In this document: piece after piece, positions 40,517 through 49,999 of the stretch | How positions within the stretch are numbered: the first letter of the stretch is position 1 | Layout: every line of letters begins with the position of its first letter | Assembly: GCA_964445195.1 (NCBI GenBank) | Contig: CAYUKA010000010.1 | Location: 1 to 64,000, forward strand | Direction of reading: 5' to 3' | Source of the DNA: UM-FILTER-47-13 sp964445195 | GTDB lineage: Bacteria > Pseudomonadota > Alphaproteobacteria > Micavibrionales > Micavibrionaceae | DNA length: 64,000 nt | The notes under the pieces: model-generated | Databases searched by the model: none | The model's input: only the letters and a program-made list of their open reading frames with translations | Told to the model about the DNA's origin: nothing | Made by a program: the position numbers and the translations under genes

Positions 40517-42550
40517 TTACGACTGCTTACGCCGTTTTTTCATTTCGTCATGCGCGTTATAAGGCAGGCGGATTGTCACCGACGTGCCGACGCCGACGGT
40601 TGAGTCGATATGCATCGTGCCGCGGTGCAGCTCTACTAAATCTTTGGTGATCGCAAGGCCGAGGCCGGTGCCTTCATGTTCGCGGGTATAATGGTTGGCG
40701 GCCTGCTCGAACGGGTTGGTGATACAGGCCATCTTGTTGGCCGGGATGCCGATGCCGGTATCGTGGATTTTAATCGATACGTAATTGTCGCGCTCCAGGC
40801 ACTCGATCCGGACATCGCCGCCCGGTTCGGTAAATTTCACCGCATTGGAGAGCAGGTTGAGCAGGATCTGCATCAGGGCGCGGCGGTCGGCGACGATCTG
40901 TAAATCTTCGTTGGCAAGGTCAATCGTGATCTTGATCCGCGCATCCTGCGCCCGGCCTTCCATCATGTGAACGGCGAGGCGGATGACTTTGGCGGCGTTC
41001 AGTTCCTCAAGATCAGGCTCATATTTGCCGGCCTCGATCTTCGACATGTCAAGAATGTCGCTGATCAGGTCGAGCAGATGTTCGCCGCTTTCGCGGATGC
41101 CGGCGATGTAATCGAGATATTTCTCGGTGCCGATCGGCCCCAGCAACTGGCGCTGCATCATCTCGGAAAAGCCGATAATCGCGTTCAGCGGCGTCCGCAG
41201 CTCATGGCTCATATTGGCAAGAAACTGGGTTTTGGCGGCATAGGCGCGCTCGGCCAGATCCTTGGCTTCCTTAAGTTGTCTTTCATGATGGGTGCGTTCG
41301 GTAATATCCTGCATAATGCCGAACAGGCCGATTACCTCGCCGTCCTCGTCCAGCTCGCATTTACCCTCGCAGCGCACGTAGCGGATGCTGTCATCCGGGC
41401 GGATCAGGCGGAATTCCATCTCGTAGTTATTCTGTTCAATAATCGCGCGCTGGAAGGCCTGCATCAGCCGCCCGACATCGCGCCGGTGCAGCATCGCGTT
41501 GACGTTATCAAGTGTGGGTACGAACTCATCCTTGTCGACGCCGAAAATCCGGTAGATTTCATCCGACCAGACGATATCCTCGGCCCCGACGACCCAGTGC
41601 CAGTGGCCCATATTACCGATCGCCTGCGCTTCGCCGAGCATGCGCTCCTGCTTGCGCAGTGCTGATTCATGTGCTTTGGCGGCGGTCACGTCATGGCCGA
41701 CCGCGTAAATCGAATGGCCGCTGCGCTTTTGCCGCCATTCCATCCAGCGCACCTGCTCATCGGCGGCGATCATCCGCGTCTCGAAATCGATAATCATGCC
41801 TTCGCCGCTTTCATCGCGCATCAATCCGAACAGGGAGCTGCGCACCTGCGGCCGGTCTTCCGGGTGGACCAGATCAAGAAAACTCATCCGGCGCAGCGCC
41901 GTGATGTCATAGCCGAGTATGGCGGTGAAGCTGTCATTGACGCGGGCAAAGGTGCCGTCCTTATGGGCGATGGCCATCAAATCGTTGGACATGTTCAGGA
42001 AGTGCCGCAGCTCGCCCTCATCCGTGGCCTGGTTGATTGCGCTTTCGTCCGTTTGCGCCGGCGCGACCGGACGCCCGGCGGCAAGCTTGAGCAGGCTTTG
42101 CATCACGGCCGGATCGGGCCGGGTGTGCTTATTGCGCCGCCGCCCGGCAACCTCGGTGCCGATCATATAGCGCCGCCCGTCGCCGGCCTCAACCCGGTCG
42201 AACTGGAACCGGGTCCGGGCCGGGCTGGCATGGCCGAACAGCGCAACCTTGTGCAGTCCTTCGTTTACAGCGTCGATATAGGCGGCCGGGGCGGTGCCGA
42301 ACAAATTTTGTGCCCGCAAAGCCTCGTCGGGATTATCAAAGGCCAGCAGGTCGGGCAGCTTCTGTCCCGTCATCTTGTCAGGCGTTACGTTGACCAGTGT
42401 GGCGAAGGCGCTGGTGGCGTAAAGAACGACGCCGTCCGCATCAATGACGAAGCGGGCCTCTTCGCCGGGAAAGGTGGCTGCCTGCGCGAATCGCTTCGGC
42501 GGCGCCGGGGGCGTTTTGGCACGGGATGAGGAACGGGTTTTGGCGGCCAT
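40517..42550 (-). CDS. Soluble multi-PAS sensor histidine kinase
   Basis: 677 residues from the ATG at 42550. No membrane span. Three PAS-type regions (about 30-95, 180-285, 305-425) precede a HisKA domain with phospho-acceptor His449 in FLANMSHELRTPLNAIIGF, then an ATPase domain with LLNLLSNAVKFT, DTGIGIP and EGTGLGLAITKDL. It should sense an internal signal and phosphorylate an unlinked regulator, as none is encoded nearby. The arrangement resembles PAS kinases such as PleC/DivJ-type cytoplasmic relatives, without close assignment. An ATG at 42598 is an alternative start, but a TATAAT-like hexamer lies between the two. It converges with the SDR gene across a 151-bp gap. Confidence 0.88.
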   Translation of the reverse strand: MAAKTRSSSRAKTPPAPPKRFAQAATFPGEEARFVIDADGVVLYATSAFATLVNVTPDKMTGQKLPDLLAFDNPDEALRAQNLFGTAPAAYIDAVNEGLHKVALFGHASPARTRFQFDRVEAGDGRRYMIGTEVAGRRRNKHTRPDPAVMQSLLKLAAGRPVAPAQTDESAINQATDEGELRHFLNMSNDLMAIAHKDGTFARVNDSFTAILGYDITALRRMSFLDLVHPEDRPQVRSSLFGLMRDESGEGMIIDFETRMIAADEQVRWMEWRQKRSGHSIYAVGHDVTAAKAHESALRKQERMLGEAQAIGNMGHWHWVVGAEDIVWSDEIYRIFGVDKDEFVPTLDNVNAMLHRRDVGRLMQAFQRAIIEQNNYEMEFRLIRPDDSIRYVRCEGKCELDEDGEVIGLFGIMQDITERTHHERQLKEAKDLAERAYAAKTQFLANMSHELRTPLNAIIGFSEMMQRQLLGPIGTEKYLDYIAGIRESGEHLLDLISDILDMSKIEAGKYEPDLEELNAAKVIRLAVHMMEGRAQDARIKITIDLANEDLQIVADRRALMQILLNLLSNAVKFTEPGGDVRIECLERDNYVSIKIHDTGIGIPANKMACITNPFEQAANHYTREHEGTGLGLAITKDLVELHRGTMHIDSTVGVGTSVTIRLPYNAHDEMKKRRKQS

Positions 42551-42649
42551 GATGTGTGGTGATACGGTCTGTTTGTTTTGTTTCTTATTATATACCATAA
42601 AAGAACCGGCCCTGTCCGGCAATCGCGTACGCGGCTTTTCAACAAAAAA

Positions 42650-42679
42650 CCGCCCCTACTATGCAAGGGGCGGCTTAAC
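42650..42679 (-). terminator. Rho-independent terminator for the redoxin/DsbD unit
   Basis: On the minus strand a 7-bp GC stem (CCGCCCC at 42650-42656 paired with GGGGCGG at 42667-42673) is followed by six T. It lies 46 bp after the redoxin stop at 42720 and ahead of the kinase gene, separating the two transcripts. Confidence 0.7.
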
Positions 42680-42680
42680 A

Positions 42681-42704
42681 AAAGGTTAACGCCTGTTAAC
42701 CTTT
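42681..42704. repeat. Perfect 10-bp inverted repeat
   Basis: AAAGGTTAAC and GTTAACCTTT flank a 4-base loop. It stands right next to the GC-stem terminator and may assist it, or be a binding site between the two transcripts. Confidence 0.6.
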
Positions 42705-42719
42705 CGGATGGGAGAGGCC

Positions 42720-43334
42720 TTAATATTTCACCGAGCAGCCATAAGGCTGGGTTTCCGTGGTTTCCGGCATTTTACCGGCGGCGATGGCGTTCAGCGCCAG
42801 CTGGACGTAATTCGTCGCCCCTTCGACTGAGGACAGGCGCGGGCTGGAATTATCATCAATCGCGCCTTTATAGGCCAGAACGCCGTCGGGGTTGATCACG
42901 AACATATGCGGGGTGGTTTTGGCCGCGTAAAGCTGGCCGACCGTGCCGTCTTCGTCAAACAGGCGGGCAGTCTCAGCACTGCCGGCCTCTGTCATGATCA
43001 TCGCGGCTTCTTCGGCGCTGACATAGCCCTGCTTGCCCGGCGCGGAGGAAATAATCGTCAGCCAGACCGTATCATTGGCCGTGGCCTCTTTTTGCAGCGC
43101 CTGCATATTGCCGGTGTCGTAATGCTTGATTACATAGGGGCATTCATGGTTGGTCCATTCCAGCACGACAGTCTTGCCGGCGAAATCGCTTAAGGAATGG
43201 GTCTGGCCATCGGTATCGGTCAGCGTGAATTCAGGGGCCGGTTCACCGATCACCGGCGCGGCATGACCGGCCACCGGCGCGGCCATGATCATCACGGCAC
43301 ACATCATTATCATACGTTTCAGAAGGGTCATCAT
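42720..43334 (-). CDS. Periplasmic redoxin/thioredoxin-like protein
   Basis: 204 residues from the ATG at 43334, which has AGGAG eight bases before it. A signal peptide (to about residue 26, ending GHAA) leads to an AhpC/TSA-like thioredoxin fold: PEFTLTDTDGQTHSLSDFAGK, EWTNHECPYVIKHYDTGNMQAL, KTTPHMFVINPDG, and the family end YGCSVKY. There is one Cys in the ECPYV motif rather than CxxC, so it resembles a one-Cys peroxiredoxin-type member. It is transcribed after the DsbD-like gene with a 25-bp gap, which suggests that DsbD reduces it. Confidence 0.87.
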   Translation of the reverse strand: MMTLLKRMIMMCAVMIMAAPVAGHAAPVIGEPAPEFTLTDTDGQTHSLSDFAGKTVVLEWTNHECPYVIKHYDTGNMQALQKEATANDTVWLTIISSAPGKQGYVSAEEAAMIMTEAGSAETARLFDEDGTVGQLYAAKTTPHMFVINPDGVLAYKGAIDDNSSPRLSSVEGATNYVQLALNAIAAGKMPETTETQPYGCSVKY

Positions 43335-43359
43335 AGTGCAGTCTCCTTTGGGTTTGTCG

Positions 43360-45612
43360 TTACGATGAACTCTCAAATATTCCGGCGACAATGCCGGGGG
43401 TTAACAGCTGTGGCAGGATGACCGGCGCCGGCCGTTCACCCGTCGTTATATCGCGCGGGCCGTAATAGACATAGAGCGGCACGCCGTTCCGTCCATAGTG
43501 TTGCAGGTAGGTGGTGATCTCCGGGTCCTGATTGGTCCAGTCGCCTTTCAGATAGTGCACATTATGTTGTGCGAACAGCGCTTTGGTGTTCTCGGTATTC
43601 AGCGCGATCCGTTCATTGACCTTACAGGTAATGCACCAGGCGGCGGTCATATTGACAAAGACCGGCTCATCGCCGTTCTGCAGCGCGCCGAGACGATCCG
43701 GCGTAAACATCTCCCAGCCGGCCGCGCCGTCATGAGCCGCGGCGCCGATCGTGGTTGCCGCCGGCTGCGGAGCGAGGCTGGCCGCCATGGCAAAGCCTGT
43801 CAGGCTGAGCATAACTATTGCCGCCAGTCCGCGCAACGCCCACCGCCCCGCCGGCTGGGCCGGGTTATAACGTGTTATCCAGATCGCAAAACCAAGCCCG
43901 ACAAAACCGGCCAGCGCGTAAAAGAATGTTTCAGCCGCAACCTGCTGGCTGTATACCCAGATGAGCCACAGCGCCGAGCCATACATCGGGAAGGCCAGCA
44001 ATTCCTTGAACACGACCATCCAGGTGCCCGGTTTCGGCATCGCGGCACGCAGGGCCGGAACGAACGCCAGCACGAGGTACGGCAGCGCCAGACCGAAACC
44101 GAGGGCAAGAAATACTGCCATCGCCACCGCCGGCGGCTGGGTCAGCGCATAACCCATCGCCACACCCATAAACGGGGCCGTGCAGGGGGTGGCGACAATG
44201 GCGGCCAGCATGCCGGTCATGAACGAACCGGGTAAACCGTCCTGTGCCGCGGCCCTGCCGCCGAGCGCCATGAAGCGGCCGCCAATCTCGAAAAAACCGG
44301 ACAGGTTCAGGCCGATCAGAAACAGCAAATAGGCAAGCAGGAGTATGACCAGCGGATTCTGCAGCTGGAATCCCCAGCCGATTTGCGCGCCGCCGGCCTG
44401 CAGCGCAATCAGCAGCCCGGCAATCGCGCCGAAACAGACCAGGATGCCTGCGGTGTAGGCTAGCCCGTGCAGCCGCGCGGCGGCAGTGCTTTTTTCGGTC
44501 ATTTTCGCGAGGCTCAGCGCCTTCATCGACAGGACCGGGAAGACGCAGGGCATCAGGTTCAGGATCAGCCCGCCCAGCAGCGCGAACAGCAGCGCCTGGA
44601 ACAGGCCGGTACCGGCCACGGCGTTTTGTGCAGTACTCTGAGCCGGCGCCGGTTCTGCGTTGGCGGCTTCCGCTAGGCGTGCCTGTTCTGCCGCCAGCCA
44701 GTCCGGGTCCGGCCGGGCCGTGACATCGAGCGCCCCGGCGGATTCTGCCTCACCGTCCCCACCGATCACCTCGTACAAAATCAGTGTCCGGATGCTCTCA
44801 ATGTCTTTGATCGTGCGTTCACCGCGCGGTTTGCTCAGGATCACATGTCTGTTCGGCAACGCGCTGCGATCCACCTGTATGCCGGTGCCCGCGTTATTAT
44901 CGATCACGCCCCATTCAAAGGGAATAACATCAAAGCGCACCGTCCGGTCCGGCTCTGCAATCAAGCGCATGACTGCCAGATGCAGGTTGAGGACGAACGT
45001 GCCGGCCTCACCGGCGCTGTCATCGACGCTGTAAACGGCGTCCCAGTCCACATCAACCGGCATCGCCTCAAAGGCGGCATTAATAATAGCGGTGTTATCG
45101 GCGGCGCTGCCGTCATTGAGCGTGACGGACACTTCGTGATATTCGGGGATGCAGATATCGGCGCAGACCAGCAGGTCCAGCGCCGCGCTGATTGTAAAAG
45201 GCCCGTCCGGCAGCTTTTCCGGCAGGTATAAATCCTGCACCATCACCGCTTCGGTTTCATAGCCGTAATTGGTCAGCGGGCCGTAAGGGATACGCCGGGG
45301 AGTCGGGAAACGTAAAGGGCCTGTTTGCGTACCCTCCGGCAGCGCCCATTCGATTTGCGGCGCGGCGCCGGAATCGCCGGGATTCACCCAGTATGTATGC
45401 CAGCCCGGCGCGATGGTCTGCCGGATCGCCACCATTAACGGCTGGCCGGGCTCGACGGCGGTTGTCTCCGGGATTAGCGTGACAGCCACATGCTTTTCAT
45501 TTGCGGTTTCCTGCGCCTGTACGGCTGGCGGCAGCAGGGCGGCCGTTGCCAGAACGATAAGAGCGAAAACGCTACAAAAGCGGCGGACGGTCTGTAATCC
45601 CATAGTTGTCAT
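43360..45612 (-). CDS. DsbD/ScsB-family protein-disulfide reductase
   Basis: 750 residues. Signal peptide (to about 32), periplasmic DsbD N-terminal-like domain with a Cys pair in VCADICIPEYHEV, then an eight-span DsbD core with the two active Cys in LMPCVFPVLSMKAL and VATPCTAPFMGVAMG, and a C-terminal thioredoxin domain with AWCITCK. It carries electrons from cytoplasmic thioredoxin across the membrane to periplasmic partners. The enlarged N-terminal domain fits the ScsB-type/DsbD family rather than compact CcdA. The start has only a weak ribosome site; the ATG at 45603 is a near alternative. Confidence 0.9.
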   Translation of the reverse strand: MTTMGLQTVRRFCSVFALIVLATAALLPPAVQAQETANEKHVAVTLIPETTAVEPGQPLMVAIRQTIAPGWHTYWVNPGDSGAAPQIEWALPEGTQTGPLRFPTPRRIPYGPLTNYGYETEAVMVQDLYLPEKLPDGPFTISAALDLLVCADICIPEYHEVSVTLNDGSAADNTAIINAAFEAMPVDVDWDAVYSVDDSAGEAGTFVLNLHLAVMRLIAEPDRTVRFDVIPFEWGVIDNNAGTGIQVDRSALPNRHVILSKPRGERTIKDIESIRTLILYEVIGGDGEAESAGALDVTARPDPDWLAAEQARLAEAANAEPAPAQSTAQNAVAGTGLFQALLFALLGGLILNLMPCVFPVLSMKALSLAKMTEKSTAAARLHGLAYTAGILVCFGAIAGLLIALQAGGAQIGWGFQLQNPLVILLLAYLLFLIGLNLSGFFEIGGRFMALGGRAAAQDGLPGSFMTGMLAAIVATPCTAPFMGVAMGYALTQPPAVAMAVFLALGFGLALPYLVLAFVPALRAAMPKPGTWMVVFKELLAFPMYGSALWLIWVYSQQVAAETFFYALAGFVGLGFAIWITRYNPAQPAGRWALRGLAAIVMLSLTGFAMAASLAPQPAATTIGAAAHDGAAGWEMFTPDRLGALQNGDEPVFVNMTAAWCITCKVNERIALNTENTKALFAQHNVHYLKGDWTNQDPEITTYLQHYGRNGVPLYVYYGPRDITTGERPAPVILPQLLTPGIVAGIFESSS

Positions 45613-45713
45613 ACCCTGTAGAGCCTTGTTATCAAACGTGTCATTAATTTAGCGCAGCCGCCCGGCCCTGCAAAGTGGGCAGCCGGCTCTTATACCGGCT
45701 TATTCGCATGGTC

Positions 45714-45719
45714 TTGACA
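45714..45719 (+). promoter_or_regulatory. Consensus -35 hexamer before the acetoacetyl-CoA synthetase gene
   Basis: TTGACA is perfect, but the -10 region 17-19 bp downstream (AAAATA) is weak. It lies 75 bp before the ATG at 45795 in a 182-bp divergent region with dsbD. Confidence 0.3.
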
Positions 45720-45794
45720 GTTTGTTACAGACATGCGGAAAATAAGGCCGCAAAAAAAACCGGTAAAATAAAGATAAAGGGAGGCGTACGAATC

Positions 45795-47783
45795 ATGACA
45801 GACCAGGCCCGGCAGACGGCTGAGGATGAGTGCCCGTTATGGACGCCGCCGGCGGCTGTAAGCGAACAGGCGGCTTTGTGTGCGTTTGCCCGGCAGGCGG
45901 GGCGCGGCGGCGACGATTATCCGGCACTGTGGCGCTGGTCTGTCGATGAACCCGAAGCGTTCTGGAGCGCTGTCTGGGACTTTTGCGGCGTTATTGGCGA
46001 CAAGGGCGATACGGTGCTGGAAAACGGGACGCAAATGCCCGGCGCACGGTTTTTCCCGCAGGCGCGACTGAATTATGCCGAGAATTTGCTGCGGCGGCGC
46101 GATGGCGCCCCGGCGTTGATTTTCCGGACCGAGACAGGGGCGGAACGTACACTGAGTTTCGAAGCGCTCTACGAGGCAGTGAGCCGCTGGGCGCAGGCGC
46201 TGTCGGCGGCTGGCGTCAGTAAGGGTGACCGCGTCGCGGGCTATATGCCGAACATGCCGGAAACGATCATCGCGATGCTGGGAGCTGCCAGTCTCGGCGC
46301 GATCTGGTCCTCGGCGTCGCCGGATTTCGGCGTTCAGGGCATACTTGACCGGTTCGGGCAGATCGAACCCAAAGTACTGATCGGCGTTGACGGTTATTAT
46401 TATAACGGCAAAGTCATTGACTGCCGTGATAAAATCGCCGCGGCCGCGCCGCAGATCGGCGGCCTGGAAACCCTTGTCATCGTGCCGTTTGCCGATGAAA
46501 GCCCGGATCTGGGCGTGATCGCCGACGCCTTTGCCGGCACGGTGAGCGCGCCCGATTTTACAGCGCCTTATGAAGCGCGGCAGATCGCCTTTGCCCGCGT
46601 GCCGTTCGATCACCCGTTATTTATCATGTACTCGTCCGGCACTACGGGCGTTCCGAAATGCATCGTGCACGGTCAGGGCGGCACGCTGCTCCAGCACCTG
46701 AAAGAGCACCGGCTGCAATGTGACATACGGCCTGATGACCGCGTGTTTTACTTCACCACCTGTGGCTGGATGATGTGGAACTGGCTGGTCAGTGCGCTGG
46801 CGAGCGAGGCGGCGCTGCTGCTGTATGACGGCTCGCCTTTTTATCCTGACGGCAATGTGCTGTGGGATTTTGCCAGTACGCATGACTGTACGTTATTCGG
46901 TACCGCGGCCAAATATATTGATGCTCTGAAAACCGCTGGCCTGCGGCCCTGCGAGAGTCACGATCTCAAAACTGTACGTACGATCACCTCGACCGGTTCG
47001 CCGCTGGTGCATGAAAGTTTCGATTACGTGTACGACGCAATCAAGCTGGACGTACATCTCGCCTCGATCTCCGGCGGGACTGATATCGTGTCCTGTTTTG
47101 TGCTCGGCAACCCGGCATCGCCGGTCTGGCGCGGCGAAATCCAGGGGCCGGGTCTTGGCATGGCGGTTGATGTGTTTGACGAACACGGCGCGCCGATTCC
47201 GGCCGGGGCCGGCAGTGGCGAGCTGGTTTGCACTAAACCGTTCCCGTCAATGCCGGTGAAGTTCTGGAACGATCCTGACGGGCAGAGATATCACGACGCT
47301 TATTTTGATCGTTTTCCCGGCGTCTGGTGTCACGGCGACTGGATTGAGCGCACGGCCCATGATGGCTTTATTATTCATGGCCGCAGTGATGCGACACTGA
47401 ATCCCGGCGGGGTGCGGATCGGCACCGCCGAGATTTACCGCCAGGTCGAGCAGTTTGCCGAAATCCGCGAAAGTATCGCTGTCGGTCAGAACTGGGATAA
47501 TGACGTCCGTGTGATCCTGTTCGTGGTGCTGGCTGACGGCGCGGCGCTGGACGAGGCGTTGGAACACAAATTAAAAGCCGCGATCCGTGCCGGCGCGTCG
47601 CCGCGCCATGTGCCGGCTAAAATTATCGCCGTTGCGGATATTCCCCGGACCAAGTCGAATAAAATCACCGAAATTGCCGTGCGTGATGTCATCCATGGCC
47701 GCCCGGTCAGGAACAAGGAAGCGCTCGCCAACCCCGAAGCGCTTGATTTGTATAAGGATATTCAGGCGTTGCGGGAGGACTGA
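45795..47783 (+). CDS. Acetoacetate--CoA ligase
   Basis: 662 residues, the normal size. The ANL-superfamily motifs are in place: AMP-binding P-loop MYSSGTTGVPKCIVHG, FTTCGWMMWNWL (family-specific), SISGGTDIVSCFV, and the C-terminal hinge with IHGRSDATLNPGGVRIG and the catalytic Lys in PRTKSNKITEIAV. It activates acetoacetate to acetoacetyl-CoA using ATP, for polyhydroxybutyrate or ketone-body use. GGGAGG precedes the ATG at 45795; a longer frame from 45675 is not supported. No phb genes are adjacent. It is followed by a 318-bp gap. Confidence 0.93.
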   Translation: MTDQARQTAEDECPLWTPPAAVSEQAALCAFARQAGRGGDDYPALWRWSVDEPEAFWSAVWDFCGVIGDKGDTVLENGTQMPGARFFPQARLNYAENLLRRRDGAPALIFRTETGAERTLSFEALYEAVSRWAQALSAAGVSKGDRVAGYMPNMPETIIAMLGAASLGAIWSSASPDFGVQGILDRFGQIEPKVLIGVDGYYYNGKVIDCRDKIAAAAPQIGGLETLVIVPFADESPDLGVIADAFAGTVSAPDFTAPYEARQIAFARVPFDHPLFIMYSSGTTGVPKCIVHGQGGTLLQHLKEHRLQCDIRPDDRVFYFTTCGWMMWNWLVSALASEAALLLYDGSPFYPDGNVLWDFASTHDCTLFGTAAKYIDALKTAGLRPCESHDLKTVRTITSTGSPLVHESFDYVYDAIKLDVHLASISGGTDIVSCFVLGNPASPVWRGEIQGPGLGMAVDVFDEHGAPIPAGAGSGELVCTKPFPSMPVKFWNDPDGQRYHDAYFDRFPGVWCHGDWIERTAHDGFIIHGRSDATLNPGGVRIGTAEIYRQVEQFAEIRESIAVGQNWDNDVRVILFVVLADGAALDEALEHKLKAAIRAGASPRHVPAKIIAVADIPRTKSNKITEIAVRDVIHGRPVRNKEALANPEALDLYKDIQALRED

Positions 47784-48101
47784 TTGTTCTTTTGATGACC
47801 GTCATTACACGGACAAGCCGTGTAATGACGATGTACAGGGTTGAATTAACATCGTTATTGCAGCGGCCTAGCGCAGGGCGGAAAGATTTTTCTTGCCTTC
47901 GCGGTCCGATCTGTGTTTTGTATGGGCCATGCTGTTTGAACTCGCAACAGAGCTTCCGTCTATCCTTATGGCCTGCATCGTATGTGCAGCGGCCGCAGCA
48001 GCGTGCGCGGGCTAGGCCCGCACAGCCTCATGACATAGCGCAAGAGCGCGTTTTACTTGACCTAGACGTTTTTATCCCTATAAAACAACGGATTATAAGT
48101 T
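47784..48101. other. Structured 318-bp intergenic region
   Basis: No convincing gene. It holds a 13-bp perfect hairpin (47800-47812 with 47818-47830), a second hairpin with a TAG loop and one bulge (48003-48012 with 48016-48023), and two direct copies of TGCAGCGGCC (47859 and 47985). The pattern could be a small RNA, repeat element or long leader for the aminotransferase gene. A frame starting at 47792 spans it, but its protein has no recognisable content. Confidence 0.5.
47800..47830. repeat. 13-bp perfect inverted repeat downstream of the CoA ligase
   Basis: CGTCATTACACGG and CCGTGTAATGACG are exact inverted copies around a 5-base loop, starting 17 bp after the stop. A strong transcript hairpin, but with no T tract, so not a classical terminator. 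Confidence 0.7.
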
Positions 48102-49304
48102 ATGAGAAAGCTGCACCAGACCGGTGGCGTGATGCCTGATACCGTGAAATATATTAATTTACGAACCTGTGTTGAAAACCTGTCCCAAAATCCGGGCGCG
48201 GAGATTGTCCGCTATGGCCGGCGCAAGAAAGATATCCTGTCGCTTGGCCAGGGCGAGGGCGACTCGCCGACCCCGGATTTCATTATAAAAGGCGCGCAAA
48301 GGGCGATGGAGGCCGGGCGTACCTTTTACGGCCCGGTGCTGGGCCATGAAGATGTCCGGCAGGAGCTGGCGAATTATTACGCCCGGCTCTACGGGTTCGA
48401 GTTGCCGACCAACCGTATTTTTATGACCAGCTCCGGCACCACGGCGATGCATCTCGCCCTGACGGCCCTGCTGGACGAAGGGGACGAGGTGGTTGCAGTG
48501 ACGCCGATCTGGAAAAACCTGCTCGGCGCGATCGAGCTGGCGCAGGCGCGGATCAGCGAAGTGGCCCTGAACGAGCATGAAGGCCAGTGGTCGCTGGACC
48601 TTGAGCGGCTGTTTGATGCCTGTAACAGCAAGACCAAGGCGATCCTGATTACCACGCCGTCGAACCCGGTCGGCTGGACGATGAGCCGCAGCGAGATGGA
48701 AGCGGTGCTCGACTTTGCCCGCGCCCGCGATATCTGGATCATTTCCGATGAGGTGTACGCGCGTGTCGTTTATGAGGGCGATCATGCGCCGAGTTTCCTT
48801 GAAATCGCCGAGGACGATGACAAGCTGTTCGTGGTCAACAGTTTTTCCAAAGCCTGGGCGATGACCGGCTGGCGGCTGGGCTGGCTGGTCGGACCGGCTT
48901 TTACCGAGGAAGCGATCCGCGATATCGCGCTGTACGATAATATGGGTCCGCCGAGCTTTACCCAGTTCGCGGCGATTGAGGCGTTGCGCCACGGCGAGGA
49001 ATTTATCGCTCAGCAGCGGGCGCTGTGGCGCTCCAACCTCGACCTGGTGATGGAGCGTTTCGCGGCAACCGGCCGGATTACTGCCCATCCGCCGCCGGCG
49101 ACCTTTTACAGTTTTTTCCGTGTCGATGGCGAACCGCACTGCCTTGATTTCGCCCGGCGGCTGATTGACGAGGTTAGCCTGTCGATTGCGCCGGGCTGCG
49201 CCTTCGGCAAGGTGGGGCAGGGTTATATGCGCCTGTGCTTTGCCGTCTCAAGGCCGCGGCTGGAAGAAGCGCTGGACCGGCTGGAAACGGCTCTGAAGTC
49301 GTGA
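48102..49304 (+). CDS. Class I/II PLP-dependent aminotransferase
   Basis: 400 residues. Fold type I landmarks: SLGQGEGDSPTP, SSGTTAMHLAL, TTPSNPVGW, ISDEVYARVVYEG, and the PLP lysine in NSFSKAWAMTGWRLGW (Lys250 from this start). It transfers amino groups between an amino acid and a keto acid; aspartate/aromatic-type members look like this, but substrate is not settled. The ATG at 48132 is an alternative start. Its stop overlaps the GTG of the racemase gene, with the methyltransferase right after, so the three form an operon of amino-acid and RNA functions. Confidence 0.9.
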   Translation: MRKLHQTGGVMPDTVKYINLRTCVENLSQNPGAEIVRYGRRKKDILSLGQGEGDSPTPDFIIKGAQRAMEAGRTFYGPVLGHEDVRQELANYYARLYGFELPTNRIFMTSSGTTAMHLALTALLDEGDEVVAVTPIWKNLLGAIELAQARISEVALNEHEGQWSLDLERLFDACNSKTKAILITTPSNPVGWTMSRSEMEAVLDFARARDIWIISDEVYARVVYEGDHAPSFLEIAEDDDKLFVVNSFSKAWAMTGWRLGWLVGPAFTEEAIRDIALYDNMGPPSFTQFAAIEALRHGEEFIAQQRALWRSNLDLVMERFAATGRITAHPPPATFYSFFRVDGEPHCLDFARRLIDEVSLSIAPGCAFGKVGQGYMRLCFAVSRPRLEEALDRLETALKS

Positions 49305-49993
49305 AAACCGCCGGGATTATCGGCGGCTTGAGCCCGGCTTCGACCGTTGTCTATTACAACGCCCTGAACCGGGGCGTACAGGAACGGCTGGGCGGCCACC
49401 ACAGCGCGAAAATCCTGCTGTCCTCGGTAGATTTCGGTGAAAGCGTTGCGCTGAAAGAGCAGGGTGAGTGGGGGGTTTTAGGCACGCAGCTGGCCGGTGA
49501 GGCGCAGCGGCTCGAGCGCGCCGGAGCGGATTTCATCCTGATGGCGACCAATACGATGCACAAGGTGGCGGACCGGGTTAAGGCGGATCTGCGTATACCG
49601 TTCCTGCATCTGGCTGATGCTACGGCGCGGCGGATCAAATCGGCGGGGCTGACCCGCGTGGCGCTGCTTGGCACCCGTTATACGATGACACTGGATTTTT
49701 ATAAGGAACGGCTGGCCGCGCACGGAATCACGGCGCTGGTGCCCGATGAACAGGGTATTGAGACAGTCGACCGGATTATTTACGATGAACTGTGCCGTGA
49801 GCAGGTCAGGCCCGAATCAAAAGCGGCCTATCAGGCGCTTATTGCAGACCTGGCCGGGCAGGGCGCACAGGGCGTCATCCTCGGCTGTACCGAGATTACG
49901 CTGCTGATCGGTCCGGATGATGTTGATATCCCGGTGTTCGATACAACGGCGATCCATGTGGAGGAGGCGATGGCCTTGATGTTTGATGAGTGA
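49301..49993 (+). CDS. Aspartate/glutamate racemase family protein
   Basis: 230 residues from a GTG that overlaps the aminotransferase stop (GTGA). Family motifs: GIIGGLSPASTVVYYNALN at the N terminus and VILGCTEITLLI with the second catalytic Cys near the C terminus. The first catalytic Cys of PLP-independent racemases is replaced by Thr in MATNTMHKVAD, as in E. coli YgeA-type members that act on a broader range of amino acids. It interconverts L and D amino acids, perhaps feeding D-amino acids to the wall or degrading them. Coupling to an aminotransferase fits amino-acid turnover. Confidence 0.87.
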   Translation: MKTAGIIGGLSPASTVVYYNALNRGVQERLGGHHSAKILLSSVDFGESVALKEQGEWGVLGTQLAGEAQRLERAGADFILMATNTMHKVADRVKADLRIPFLHLADATARRIKSAGLTRVALLGTRYTMTLDFYKERLAAHGITALVPDEQGIETVDRIIYDELCREQVRPESKAAYQALIADLAGQGAQGVILGCTEITLLIGPDDVDIPVFDTTAIHVEEAMALMFDE

Positions 49994-49999
49994 AACAGG

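Noticed and set aside
47800..47830. Rho-independent terminator after the acetoacetyl-CoA synthetase gene
   Set aside because: The stem is strong but no T tract follows on either strand, so it is listed only as an inverted repeat.
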